64,000 nt of DNA from an uncultured Desulfobacter sp. (GTDB lineage Bacteria > Desulfobacterota > Desulfobacteria > Desulfobacterales > Desulfobacteraceae), in assembly GCF_963677125.1 (NCBI RefSeq), contig NZ_OY781882.1:5602501-5666500 (forward strand), written 5' to 3'. Made by a program: the position numbers and the translations under genes. The notes beneath the pieces are model-generated. The model ran no database searches. It saw nothing but the letters and a program-made list of their open reading frames with translations, and had not been told where the DNA came from. Below, piece by piece: positions 43,811 to 51,896 of this stretch. Positions within the stretch are counted from its first letter, which is position 1. The number at the start of each line of letters is the position of its first letter.

Positions 43811-44007
43811 ACAAAACGCTGCAGGCCGCCCCGGGGAGCTATCGGCTTTTCGAAAGACCTCGGTTTTCGAAATGAATTTAATTGGGGGGAAGTTTTCGGT
43901 TCTCTCCCCCCGGGCGGCTGAGCTCCCCGTTGGGTGTAATAACTCTCCGCCTTAAAATATTCATTTAAAGTCTTTAAAATAGTATCAAGATGTAATATCA
44001 TCTAAGC

Positions 44008-44262
44008 ATGAATAAAAAGCAAAAACAAACTCTTGAAAAAATATTTGAAAAACCAGAACGATCAGATATAGCGTGGTCAAATATTGAATCGTTATTTTTA
44101 GCTCTCGGCGCTGATATTTCTGAAGGAAGAGGGTCACGAGTTAGAATTGCGCTGAATGATGTCCGTGCTGTTTTTCACAGACCCCACCCAGAAAGAGTAA
44201 CTGGAAAAGGTGCTATCAAATCTGTACGAAGATTTCTTCAAGAGGCAGGAGTAAGACTATGA
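44008..44262 (+). CDS. hicA: cassette 12a: HicA-type toxin
   Basis: This is 84 residues of dsRBD-like HicA fold (EKPERSDIAWSNIESLFLALGADISEG, GSRVRIALNDVRAVFHRPHP, VRRFLQEAG). The classical GSHH histidine is not at its usual place; this HicA subgroup has HRPHP instead. A palindrome GATGTAATATCATC (43989-44002) just upstream is a likely operator. It overlaps hicB by ATGA. It probably cleaves mRNA. Confidence 0.9.
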   Translation: MNKKQKQTLEKIFEKPERSDIAWSNIESLFLALGADISEGRGSRVRIALNDVRAVFHRPHPERVTGKGAIKSVRRFLQEAGVRL

Positions 44263-44600
44263 TGGAATATAAAGGATATTTTGCAAAGGTTGAGTTTGAT
44301 GATGAAGCCAATATTTTTCATGGAGAAATTATCAATCTGAGAGATGTAATTACCTTTGAAGGGGAATCGGTTGAGGAGCTTCGACAAGCCTTCACAGACT
44401 CAGTAGAAGACTACTTGGAATTTTGTGCTGAAAGGGGAGAAGCCCCTGAAAAGCCTTATTCTGGAAAATTTTTAGTTCGAGTTGGCCCAGAACTACATAA
44501 GACCCTTGTAATACAGGCGAGGAAGAATGGAAAAAGCCTTAACACCTGGGTAACGGATGCTCTTCAAAAAACGGCAACAGATATCACCCAATCGAGATAG
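44259..44600 (+). CDS. hicB: cassette 12b: HicB-type antitoxin, C-terminus altered by intron insertion
   Basis: This is 113 residues. The partial RNase H-like HicB domain (YKGYFAKVEFDDEANIFHGEIINLRDVITFEGES, LRQAFTDSVEDYL) is followed by an Arc/ribbon-type DNA-binding helix (SLNTWVTDALQKTA). The last two codons and the stop (SR*) come from the intron fragment that begins at 44591. The original end would have read into attC12. It is probably still functional because the DNA-binding part is complete. Confidence 0.9.
   Translation: MMEYKGYFAKVEFDDEANIFHGEIINLRDVITFEGESVEELRQAFTDSVEDYLEFCAERGEAPEKPYSGKFLVRVGPELHKTLVIQARKNGKSLNTWVTDALQKTATDITQSR
44586..44590 (+). repeat. attC12 remnant
   Basis: ACCCA followed directly by intron sequence. 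The expected R'' ACCCAAC is complementary to the HicAB cassette start TTGGGT. The remainder of attC12 is gone. Confidence 0.65.
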
Positions 44601-44877
44601 GACTCCCCATCACTGAGAAGCCCTCCCACGCCACCTGGCGTACGGATCACGTACCAAGGCGGTTCGGCTGATTTTAGGAATCAGTTCCCGGGCAGATATA
44701 TTCCTTTCTCAATAAAATATCTTTCAGGCATGGCAATGGCCACCCATTTGACTTTGCTCATGTGCCAGTACTTTTTGCGGGCATTGCCGCAAAGCATGGC
44801 ATCTTGGTGAGCAATACCAAGTTTCTCAAGATTCCGAACCCTGGATTTGGGATTTTTCCATTGTTTCCAGATAAGAA
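44591..44877 (-). mobile_element. 3' fragment of a second group IIC-attC intron
   Basis: It matches 42220-42505 almost base for base, from CTCGAT (3' end, reverse strand) through domain V into the reverse transcriptase C-terminus. Similarity stops near 44877 after TTCCATTGTTTCC. It is inserted at the same attC position as the full copy. The 5' two-thirds are deleted. Confidence 0.87.
44681..44877 (-). pseudogene. group IIC reverse transcriptase, C-terminal remnant
   Basis: WKQWKNPKSRVRNLEKLGIA through ERYFIEKGIYLPGN matches the last 65 or so residues of the enzyme at 42310-43344, with a few substitutions. The reading frame continues into unrelated sequence upstream. Confidence 0.85.
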
Positions 44878-44972
44878 GCCCTTTAAATTTTTTGATACTT
44901 ACTATAAGCTTCACCAGGTTTTTAAGTACATATAATGCCCACTAAAAACATAATAGAAGAGAAAATTAAAAA

Positions 44973-45179
44973 ATGGTTTACAAAATTATTTATAAAACAG
45001 GCGGCTCTTTTATTTCAGATGCCGGAACTTTGGTTGAAGCAAAAAAACAAGCTTCAGAGCATGCCGGCTATGGATTTGGCAGCATCTGCATAATGGAGGG
45101 TGAGGATATCGATTCGTGCAATGAGCCCGTGGCTATAAAATTTGAACATGGCATCGAATGGATAGAACCCGAAAGATAG
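44973..45179 (+). CDS. small protein of unknown function
   Basis: This is 68 residues with AGAAGAG upstream of the ATG. It reads as a small alpha/beta protein (YKIIYKTGGSFISDAGTLVEAKKQASEHAGYGFGSICIMEGED) with an acidic end. I recognise no family. It may be the last cassette or a backbone gene. A possible degenerate site follows (AGCCAACCGCCTCGGTC, then GATTGGGGCGCAGTT, 45181-45223), but it is not a convincing attC. Confidence 0.6.
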   Translation: MVYKIIYKTGGSFISDAGTLVEAKKQASEHAGYGFGSICIMEGEDIDSCNEPVAIKFEHGIEWIEPER

Positions 45180-45385
45180 AGCCAACCGCCTCGGTCGAAG
45201 TCCAAACTTGATTGGGGCGCAGTTACCTTTCTATTGATCGATTCACGATGTCATTGACAATGTGCAGGCAACTCGTTGTTCAGGCATTTGGGGTGGCATT
45301 GCGTATGGTGCCCCGGAATTATGAATTTAATGAAAATATGATATTTGGAAAAAACAACCGCAACAATACTAACAAAGAGGGAAAT

Positions 45386-45760
45386 ATGAAAAAAATTAAT
45401 ATTTTTGCATTTGTATCAGCCTTAACTTTGTTTTTTTTAGCCAATTCGTTTGCAGGTGATACGCATAGCGGCCAAGCTGTTGGAGAATCTGCCCAAACCG
45501 GTTCTCATGCCAGTGCAAGCGCAGCCCATGGGATTGTCGCTTCCGGACAGGTGACTTCAGCCGCTTCTGCTGTACCTTTAGCTATTGGTGGTTCTGCTGC
45601 AGTAGTTACTACAGAGATCGCGAAGGACTTGATGGATGCCGCAACAGCACCTATTGGAACCCCTCTTGAAATGACCGATGAGTCCGTTACCGCAGGTCCA
45701 CCGCCGAACGAGGCGTTAGCCCCTAAAAAAAACAAGCAGGAAATTGAAAAGGAGAAATGA
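45386..45760 (+). CDS. small secreted protein of unknown function
   Basis: This is 124 residues from ATG 45386 with AGAGGG upstream; a longer in-frame reading from 45212 lacks a site. A signal peptide (MKKINIFAFVSALTLFFLA, cleavage near SFA-GD) precedes an Ala/Ser/Gly/Thr-rich low-complexity stretch and a Pro/Lys/Glu-rich tail. The stop overlaps the following DUF2145 gene, so both are probably made together. Confidence 0.72.
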   Translation: MKKINIFAFVSALTLFFLANSFAGDTHSGQAVGESAQTGSHASASAAHGIVASGQVTSAASAVPLAIGGSAAVVTTEIAKDLMDAATAPIGTPLEMTDESVTAGPPPNEALAPKKNKQEIEKEK

Positions 45761-46560
45761 TGAAACACATAAGACTCCTTCTGCTTTTATTGCCTGTTGT
45801 TTTTCTTGCATGGCCCGAAAATTTTGTTTTTGCAGGAAGTAGTCAGGCAAGCGGGGAAATCCATTTCAAGCCGGAAGAGATCATAAAATTTTCCAAAAAA
45901 GTTGAAAAAACATTGGCCCAAAAGGGTGCCAGGGTTGCAATTATTGCACGAGTCGGCAGACCACGAAACAAATTGCCGGAAGGGATAAGTTTTACCCATA
46001 CGGCAATAGCAGTTTATTCTCAAATTACAACGGCCGATGGAAGAAAGATCCCTGGCTATGCAATATACAATTTGTACCAGCGGGCAGGCGAACCTGATGT
46101 CAGTGATTTGGTTCAAGATTTTCCGGTGGATTTTTTTGCCGCTGTTGAGGTGCTGGAGGCCGGTATCATAATTCCGTCTCCTGAGCTGCAAAAAAGGGTG
46201 TTGAATGTTCTGGCCTCTCCGACATACAAAGAATTACACAATCCCCATTATTCCGTTATTGCCAATCCATTTACGCTTGAGTTTCAAAATTGCACTGAGC
46301 ATACACTGGATGTAATAATGGCAGCAATCTATGAAACCGGCGATATCAAAGCGATCAAAGCGAATGAAAAAGAATATTTTGAACCACAACCTCTAAACGT
46401 TAACCCCGTAAAGCTCCTGCTTGGTTCAATGTTTGTTGCAGATGTCGCAACGTCAGACCATCCAGGGTCCCCGGTGACATCGACGTTTACAGCTATTGGC
46501 AAGTTTTTAACAAAATACAACGCAGCATCTGAAATATTAACCGTAACACCGGATACGTAA
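45757..46560 (+). CDS. exported DUF2145-family protein
   Basis: This is 267 residues with a signal peptide (cleavage near VFA-GS). The DUF2145 hallmarks are present: VAIIARVGRPRNKLPEGISFTHTAIAVYS and the Cys-containing FQNCTEHTLD. The His and Cys placement recalls papain/NlpC-like folds, so a periplasmic cysteine hydrolase is possible but unproven. Start ATGATG overlaps the preceding gene's stop. Confidence 0.83.
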   Translation: MMKHIRLLLLLLPVVFLAWPENFVFAGSSQASGEIHFKPEEIIKFSKKVEKTLAQKGARVAIIARVGRPRNKLPEGISFTHTAIAVYSQITTADGRKIPGYAIYNLYQRAGEPDVSDLVQDFPVDFFAAVEVLEAGIIIPSPELQKRVLNVLASPTYKELHNPHYSVIANPFTLEFQNCTEHTLDVIMAAIYETGDIKAIKANEKEYFEPQPLNVNPVKLLLGSMFVADVATSDHPGSPVTSTFTAIGKFLTKYNAASEILTVTPDT

Positions 46561-46589
46561 GCAGATGCATATCAATCAATGAAGTCTCG

Positions 46590-47876
46590 TTATTTATCGG
46601 TTGCCACCCACGAAGACCAAATGGTATCTGCTGCGGTCTGTGCGCCGCCTTGTTTTTGTGAAATATAATGATTCAACGAGTCAATGCGTGTTTGCCGGTT
46701 TTCTTTTTCTGATTTTATAAGGTATTTGCACATTGTTTCAGCGGCATGCTGTTGGTTTCTGCACTGGGTTACGGCACCGGTCTTAAAGATTTTTTTTCCC
46801 ACCCAGGCAAAATCCTGCCAGTGGGGACCGATGATTGTTGGAACGCCTAAGGCTGCGGGCTCCATAAAATTTTGACCACCTAACGGCACCAGGCTTCCGC
46901 CGACAAAGACCACATCGGCATGGCCGTAAGCCTGGTACAAATCTCCAAATTTGTCCCACAGGATAATGGCAGGATTAGTCAGCACGGATGATATCTGCGA
47001 GCCTTTATATACTGTGAGGTCGTTTTTATTCAGTCGTTTTAAGAGTGGCGTTATCCGATGCATATGCCTGGGGAACAGAGCAATAATCTGGTTCGGTTTC
47101 TTTTTTAATAAAATTTTTATCATGTCAATGATCTGCGCTTCTTCCTGGCGGCGGAAGGAGGCAAAAATAGACAGGGGCATTTCCCGGGGCACGATTTCCG
47201 CTAAGGCAGACGCTTTACCGCTCGCGTTTTGAACCGTCATGCGGTCAAATTTGATATTGTCCATGGTTTCAACATGGGTGTGGGGAAATACCTGGGAAAA
47301 TTTTTGGGCGTCTTCAACAGAGATGGCCAGAATACGTTCCGGGGCAAAAGATTGCCAGAACGCTTTGGTCAGTTTGTAATTCCGGCCGCTTTTTTTGGAC
47401 AACCGGCCGTTGATAATCAATACTCTGGTATGATTTTTTTTTAACGCATAAAGATGGGCCGGCCACAGTTCGGTTTCCAGTAAAACCATAATCGCCGGAT
47501 TAACCTGTTGTACCGCTTTGTTCATGGCCTTTGGTCTGTCAAGGGGGAATATATCAATACACAGGCTAATATGGGATGAAATTTTTTTGGGCGACAGCGT
47601 TTGTGTCAGAATTTCCATACCCTGATCCGTGGTTGTGGTCACCAGTATGGAGACCGGGCTGTCCGGGTTAAGGGTTTGTATAATGGATACGGCAAGATAT
47701 GCCTCCCCGGCCGATGCCGCCTGTATCCATATGTCTGCAGGTTGAAGATGGACCGGATGGATCCGCTTGTCAAAGGTCGGTGCAAGCCTTGGGTGCCGTT
47801 TTAAAAAAGGCAGGGCAGCTTCCCACAGGATATTGTAAAATTTAAAAAAATTGGGTATAAAAACACTTTTTATCAT
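46590..47876 (-). CDS. waaA: 3-deoxy-D-manno-octulosonic acid (Kdo) transferase
   Basis: This is 428 residues. The N-terminal glycosyltransferase domain has IWIQAASAGEAYLA (catalytic Glu loop) and VLLETELWPAHLYA. The C-terminal domain has VFVGGSLVPLGGQNFMEPAALG, the CMP-Kdo-binding GT-B signature. It transfers Kdo to lipid A precursor at the inner membrane, so the organism has LPS. It is divergent from the lipid A flippase msbA, with a 66-base gap. Confidence 0.95.
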   Translation of the reverse strand: MIKSVFIPNFFKFYNILWEAALPFLKRHPRLAPTFDKRIHPVHLQPADIWIQAASAGEAYLAVSIIQTLNPDSPVSILVTTTTDQGMEILTQTLSPKKISSHISLCIDIFPLDRPKAMNKAVQQVNPAIMVLLETELWPAHLYALKKNHTRVLIINGRLSKKSGRNYKLTKAFWQSFAPERILAISVEDAQKFSQVFPHTHVETMDNIKFDRMTVQNASGKASALAEIVPREMPLSIFASFRRQEEAQIIDMIKILLKKKPNQIIALFPRHMHRITPLLKRLNKNDLTVYKGSQISSVLTNPAIILWDKFGDLYQAYGHADVVFVGGSLVPLGGQNFMEPAALGVPTIIGPHWQDFAWVGKKIFKTGAVTQCRNQQHAAETMCKYLIKSEKENRQTRIDSLNHYISQKQGGAQTAADTIWSSWVATDK

Positions 47877-47942
47877 GGGAGGCTATGCTCTCATGTTTTT
47901 TGGCACTTGACAATAGAATCTGTAAAGCAATTACTCCCACCT

Positions 47943-49697
47943 ATGAAATCAAGAAAAAATACATTGTCTGAAGAACGCAGGCAAAAAATTATCCGGATGG
48001 TGTTGGCACACTGGAAAAGAATTGCCCTGGCCGCGTTATTTATGGTGGTGGAGGCAGGTGCCGGCGGTGCCATGGCAATGCTGGTCAAACCTGTGCTCGA
48101 TGATATTTTCATTGCCAGGGACAGCACCAAGTTATTGCTCATCCCCGGTCTTGCCATTCTGGTGTTTTTTTTAAAAGGCGCCGGTTCATATGGGGCGGAA
48201 TACCTGATGAGTTATGTGGGACAGCGTATTATTCGTGAGTTCAGGGACCGCCTTTATGAAAAAATCATGAATTTGCCTATTTCATATATCCAAAAGGAAA
48301 AAACCGGGGTGCTCATGTCCCGGGTTACCAATGATGTAAGTATTATCAAAAGCATGGTGTCCACTGCCGTTATCAGCCTGTTCAGGGATTCTTTTTCTGT
48401 TGTGGCATTTTTGTTCGTTATTTTTTATCGGGACTGGAAACTTGCATTAGGGGCGTTTGTTGTCCTGCCCATTGCCTTTTACCCCATCGTCATTTTCGGC
48501 AAAAGAATCCGGAAGTTTTCCACGGGAACCCAGGAAACCATGGCCGATCTTAATGCCTTTTTACATGAAACATTTTCCGGGACAAAGATTGTTAAAATAT
48601 TTAATCTTCAAGCCTTTGAAACGGATAGATTTAAGAAAAAGACCAAAGAACTGTTTCGATTAGAGATGAAAAAGGTGATGACCCGGGCATTATCCTCTCC
48701 GGTGATGGAGTTTTTAGGCGGATTAGGCATCGCTTTTGTTATCTGGTTCGCCGGGATGCGGGTGGTCAACGGCACCTCCACACCGGGTGTGTTTTTTTCT
48801 TTTTTGACTGCCGTGATGATGCTTTATGCACCGGTGAAAAAATTGGCCTCCCTGAATAATACCATTCAGGAAGGTGTGGCTGCTGCATCCAGGGTCTTTG
48901 ATGTACTGGAAGCAAAAAACGATGTGGTGGACAAATCCGATGCCCGTTCCCTTAACGCGTCATCCTGTGAAGTGGTTTTTGAAGATGTATCTTTTGCCTA
49001 CGGCTCTGAAGAGCCTTTGGCCTTAAAACACATCAACCTTAAGGCCGCACCCGGAGAGACTCTGGCCCTGGTCGGCATGAGCGGCGGCGGAAAAACCAGC
49101 CTGGTGAATTTGATCCCAAGACTTTATGATGTGACTGACGGGGCTGTTTTTGTCGGCGGTCATGATGTTAGGGACCTGAGCATTTCTTCCCTGCGAGACC
49201 ATATTTCTATTGTGACCCAGGAGCCTATTTTATTCAACGAAACCGTGCGGGACAATATTCGGTATGGGAAAATGGATGCGGATGATGCTGCGGTTGAAGC
49301 GGCAGCACAGGCCGCCTTTGCCCATGATTTTATCTGTGGTTTCCCTAAAGGCTATGATACGGTAATCGGAGAGCTGGGTTCCCGTTTGTCCGGCGGAGAG
49401 AAGCAGCGGATCTGTATTGCCAGGGCGCTTTTGAAAAATTCGCCGGTGCTGATTCTAGACGAGGCAACCTCCGCTTTGGATTCCCAAGCGGAAAAAGTTG
49501 TGCAAAAGGCCTTGGAAAATTTGATGAAAGGGCGTACCTCTTTTGTGATTGCCCACAGGCTGTCTACCATTGATTATGCATCCCGGATCATTGTACTCAA
49601 AAACGGCACCATTGTTGAACAAGGTGTTCATGATGATCTGATGGCTGCAAAAGGCTTTTATTATCAACTGCAATCCATGCAGACTAAAACAAATTAA
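47943..49697 (+). CDS. msbA: lipid A export ABC transporter MsbA
   Basis: This is 584 residues from ATG 47943; an in-frame TTG at 47907 would add 12, and neither start has a good ribosome-binding site. Six membrane segments fill the first 300 residues (ABC transporter type 1 domain, EKTGVLMSRVTNDV). The ATPase follows: Walker A GMSGGGKTSL, signature LSGGEKQR, Walker B VLILDEATSALD. It flips lipid A-core across the inner membrane as a homodimer and is coupled here with waaA and a Trm112-like gene. Confidence 0.93.
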   Translation: MKSRKNTLSEERRQKIIRMVLAHWKRIALAALFMVVEAGAGGAMAMLVKPVLDDIFIARDSTKLLLIPGLAILVFFLKGAGSYGAEYLMSYVGQRIIREFRDRLYEKIMNLPISYIQKEKTGVLMSRVTNDVSIIKSMVSTAVISLFRDSFSVVAFLFVIFYRDWKLALGAFVVLPIAFYPIVIFGKRIRKFSTGTQETMADLNAFLHETFSGTKIVKIFNLQAFETDRFKKKTKELFRLEMKKVMTRALSSPVMEFLGGLGIAFVIWFAGMRVVNGTSTPGVFFSFLTAVMMLYAPVKKLASLNNTIQEGVAAASRVFDVLEAKNDVVDKSDARSLNASSCEVVFEDVSFAYGSEEPLALKHINLKAAPGETLALVGMSGGGKTSLVNLIPRLYDVTDGAVFVGGHDVRDLSISSLRDHISIVTQEPILFNETVRDNIRYGKMDADDAAVEAAAQAAFAHDFICGFPKGYDTVIGELGSRLSGGEKQRICIARALLKNSPVLILDEATSALDSQAEKVVQKALENLMKGRTSFVIAHRLSTIDYASRIIVLKNGTIVEQGVHDDLMAAKGFYYQLQSMQTKTN

Positions 49698-49714
49698 CCA
49701 TTCAAGGAGCTGAT

Positions 49715-49888
49715 ATGGCTTTATCAAAAGAACTGCTTGAAATCCTCGTTTGCCCCAAGTGTAAAGGGCCGGTGGAATTGACCGAATCTGAAGACGGCCT
49801 GGTCTGCAATGCCTGCGCCCTTAAATACGAAATCCGGGATGATATTCCCATTATGCTCATTGACGAGGCCATTGCTATCAAACAATGA
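49715..49888 (+). CDS. Trm112-like small zinc protein (YcaR type)
   Basis: This is 57 residues with AAGGAGC upstream of the ATG. ILVCPKCKGPVEL and GLVCNACALKYEIRDDIPIML give the two CxxC pairs and the typical Trm112 end. YcaR-type proteins sit beside lipid A and LPS genes in many Gram-negatives. It overlaps the next gene by ATGA. Confidence 0.9.
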   Translation: MALSKELLEILVCPKCKGPVELTESEDGLVCNACALKYEIRDDIPIMLIDEAIAIKQ

Positions 49889-50418
49889 GTACGCCTAAAC
49901 AACCTGTACCGGCCAAGCTTGTGATGTCGGTTTTCATGAAAGACAAGTCGGTTCTGGCATCGGTGTTTTCACGCCTTGAAGCCGTAGGCGGACCTGTGGA
50001 CATGATTTCTCCCTGGCTGGATTTTGATTTTACCGATTATTATTATAAGGAGATGGGGGAACCGTTGTTCCGCAGGCTTATTGCTTTCAAACCGCTTATG
50101 GAACAAGAAACCCTGGCTTCGATTAAACTTGACACCAACAAAATTGAATCCGACTGTCTGGACGAAAATAACAGAACCATCAACATTGACCCGGGGTATC
50201 TTTTGTCTTCCCGGTTTATTCTGGCTACGGGAAAGGAGTATTCCCACAGGATTTACATCGGACAAAGAATTTATGCTGACCTGACATTAATGTACACCAA
50301 AAAAGGCTTTAAAACCCTGGAATGGACTTACCCGGATTACGCCTCTCCTGCTGTGTTCAAATTTTTAGGCCAGGTGAGACAGAAGTATCTTACGGATCTT
50401 AAGGCCATAAAAGGATAA
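49885..50418 (+). CDS. DUF4416 family protein
   Basis: This is 177 residues. The pattern matches DUF4416: FTDYYYKEMGEPLFRRLIAF, NIDPGYLLSSRFILATGK and the YTKKGFKTLEWTYPDY end. The family is conserved in Desulfobacterota and related anaerobes next to yicC, but its function is not established. It is translationally coupled to the Trm112-like gene and followed at four bases by yicC. Confidence 0.87.
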   Translation: MSTPKQPVPAKLVMSVFMKDKSVLASVFSRLEAVGGPVDMISPWLDFDFTDYYYKEMGEPLFRRLIAFKPLMEQETLASIKLDTNKIESDCLDENNRTINIDPGYLLSSRFILATGKEYSHRIYIGQRIYADLTLMYTKKGFKTLEWTYPDYASPAVFKFLGQVRQKYLTDLKAIKG

Positions 50419-50422
50419 TTGT

Positions 50423-51307
50423 ATGATAAAAAGCATGACCGCTTTTGCCAAGGTGTCGCACACCCTGGAAACTTTGACCGTAGACATGACAGTGCGCAGC
50501 TATAATTCCCGGTTTCTCGATTTTTCCATTCATCTGCCCGAAACTTGCCAGCCCTTTGAAGAGGAAATAAAAAAAATCATGGGGCAGTTCCACGCCCGGG
50601 GCAGAATAGAGATCCGGGCAAGTCTGGAGGATCAGTCCCTGGATCAGGATCTGTTTGAGGTGGACATTATCAAGGCCAAAGCTTATTATAAAGCATTGAA
50701 AACGGTTCGGGACTCCCTTTCTCTTTCCAGTGATATTGCCCTGGAAACCGTGCTTGGGGCCAAGCAGGTCATTGTGGCTGCAAAACCGGAGGTCAATCTG
50801 GAGCTTCTTCGCTCTGCCCTGTGTGACACGGCCCGTAATGCGGCCCAGGCTCTTGACCGCATGCGAAAGCAGGAGGGAGAAAACCTCTATCAGGATTTAC
50901 AACATCGTATTTCAGACATTGAACAGCGCATGGCAGACGTTGAAACACAGGCCAAAACCATACCGGAAACGTATAAGGCCAGGCTTAAGGAACGCTTGGC
51001 CGTGCTGACTGCCGAGGACGGGGATTGTTTTGATCCGGTCCGTTTAGCCCAGGAAACAGCGCTTCTTGCGGACAAAAGTGATGTGTCCGAAGAGATTGTC
51101 CGGGTGCACAGCCATATTAAAATGTTCCGGGAGGTCATGGATGAAAATGAGTCCCAGGGCAGAAAACTTAATTTTTTGATCCAGGAGTTTAACCGGGAGT
51201 TTAATACCATTGGTTCCAAAGCCGGCAATGCGAACTTGTCCCATGCCGTGGTAGACTTGAAATCGGAGCTGGAAAAAATCCGCGAACAGGTGCAGAATAT
51301 CGAATAA
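50423..51307 (+). CDS. yicC: YicC/YloC family endoribonuclease
   Basis: This is 294 residues with AAAGGA upstream. The N-terminal MIKSMTAFAKV and VRSYNSRFLDFSIHLP are typical. The DUF1732 C-terminus is clear (KIFxE-type segment HSHIKMFREVMDENESQGRKLNFLIQEFNREFNTIGSKA). YicC proteins cleave RNA, including the RyhB small RNA in E. coli. The conserved cluster with remA-like and gmk downstream is common. Confidence 0.94.
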   Translation: MIKSMTAFAKVSHTLETLTVDMTVRSYNSRFLDFSIHLPETCQPFEEEIKKIMGQFHARGRIEIRASLEDQSLDQDLFEVDIIKAKAYYKALKTVRDSLSLSSDIALETVLGAKQVIVAAKPEVNLELLRSALCDTARNAAQALDRMRKQEGENLYQDLQHRISDIEQRMADVETQAKTIPETYKARLKERLAVLTAEDGDCFDPVRLAQETALLADKSDVSEEIVRVHSHIKMFREVMDENESQGRKLNFLIQEFNREFNTIGSKAGNANLSHAVVDLKSELEKIREQVQNIE

Positions 51308-51309
51308 CT

Positions 51310-51357
51310 GCCATGGGCCGACCTGATCTATCAGCGTTCAGGTTCGGCCCACAGCGA
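51310..51357 (-). repeat. two-hairpin element, half copy in reverse orientation
   Basis: On the reverse strand TTTCGCTGTGGGCCGAACCT begins the copy and CAGGTCGGCCCATGGCAG ends it, matching the second hairpin of the family. The stem TGGGCCGACCTGA/TCAGGTTCGGCCCA is strong. Only 30 bases separate it from copy C, which faces the other way. It also lies where a yicC terminator would be expected. Confidence 0.75.
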
Positions 51358-51386
51358 AATATCATAGCAACAGCAACTTGTTTATT

Positions 51387-51484
51387 TTATATGAAAGCCT
51401 GGGTAAGTTACTCAGATCTTATAAGCTTTGGTGTGGGCTAAGCCTGGCCGCTGATATGTCAGGTCAGCCCGTGGCTGTTATATA
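51387..51484 (+). repeat. two-hairpin dispersed element, copy C
   Basis: It starts TTATATGAAAGCCTGGGTAA and ends CAGCCCGTGGCTGTTATAT. Stem 1: CTGGGT/ACTCAG. Stem 2: GGGCT/AGCCC with CCTG/CAGG. With the reverse half copy and about 135 further bases it fills the yicC to remA-like gap. Confidence 0.8.
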
Positions 51485-51620
51485 AAACCACCATGTGCTG
51501 GGCTGGTTTTTTGTTGGTTCAGTCCATAATGAAAGTCGAACGATTTGTGTGTTTCTATACACACTTTTTAAAAACAGTATATTCGCTGCCAAACAGAAAT
51601 TATCATAAAAAAGGAAAACT

Positions 51621-51893
51621 ATGGAACAGGCACTTTTAGGTATTGGGTTTGGTAATACTGTGGTGGCAGATCGAGTGGTGGCGATTTTATCCCCGAACTC
51701 GTCGCCCATGAAGCGGGTCAAGGATGAAGCCCGGGAGGATAGGCGCCTCATTGATGTGACCCATGGCAGAAAAACCCGGGCTATCATTGTGACGGACTCA
51801 AACCATGTGATCCTGTCTGCGATTCAGGCAGAAACCGTTTCCGCACGCTTTGAGTCTCTGATCCAAAATCCCGGAGAAGTGCAGGAGGAATAG
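51621..51893 (+). CDS. RemA-like DUF370 protein
   Basis: This is 90 residues with AAGGAAA upstream. Features fit DUF370: LGIGFGNTVVADRVVAILSPNSSPMKR, EAREDRRLIDVTHGRKTRAIIVTDSNHVILS. RemA is a DNA-binding regulator of matrix genes in Bacillus. In proteobacteria its position before gmk is conserved but its role is not well defined. Confidence 0.92.
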   Translation: MEQALLGIGFGNTVVADRVVAILSPNSSPMKRVKDEAREDRRLIDVTHGRKTRAIIVTDSNHVILSAIQAETVSARFESLIQNPGEVQEE

Positions 51894-51896
51894 GAT

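Larger units (their letters stand above)
42212..43935 (+). repeat. attC11, interrupted by group II intron
   Basis: The left part is TAGCCGA (42213-42219). The right part starts ACAAAACGCTGCAGG (43811) and ends at R' GTTGGGT (43929-43935). Joining them restores AGCCGAACAAAACG exactly as in attC7. R'' is then complementary to the cassette 11 start TTCGGC. Confidence 0.9.
29188..45180 (+). mobile_element. chromosomal integron: intI, attI and about twelve cassettes
   Basis: A leftward IntI-type integrase is followed by an attI-like GTTAAAC core and rightward cassettes separated by attC sites of 60-132 bp. For most cassettes the opening TTRRRY bases are complementary to the R'' box of the cassette's own attC: 7-10 exact bases for cassettes 1-4, and near-exact for the Phd, membrane-protein, GNAT and VapBC cassettes. 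This is what integrase-mediated capture predicts. By eye the cassette region is AT-richer than the backbone. Group II introns and an IS91-type element have inserted later. The right border is uncertain, between about 44.6 and 45.2 kb. Confidence 0.92.

Noticed and set aside
45181..45227. Possible last attC after the 68-residue gene
   Set aside because: It has a 10-bp stem and AAC/GTT ends, but it is only 47 bases, the end box GTTACCT does not fit GTTRRRY, and there is no complementary cassette start. It is left as doubtful.
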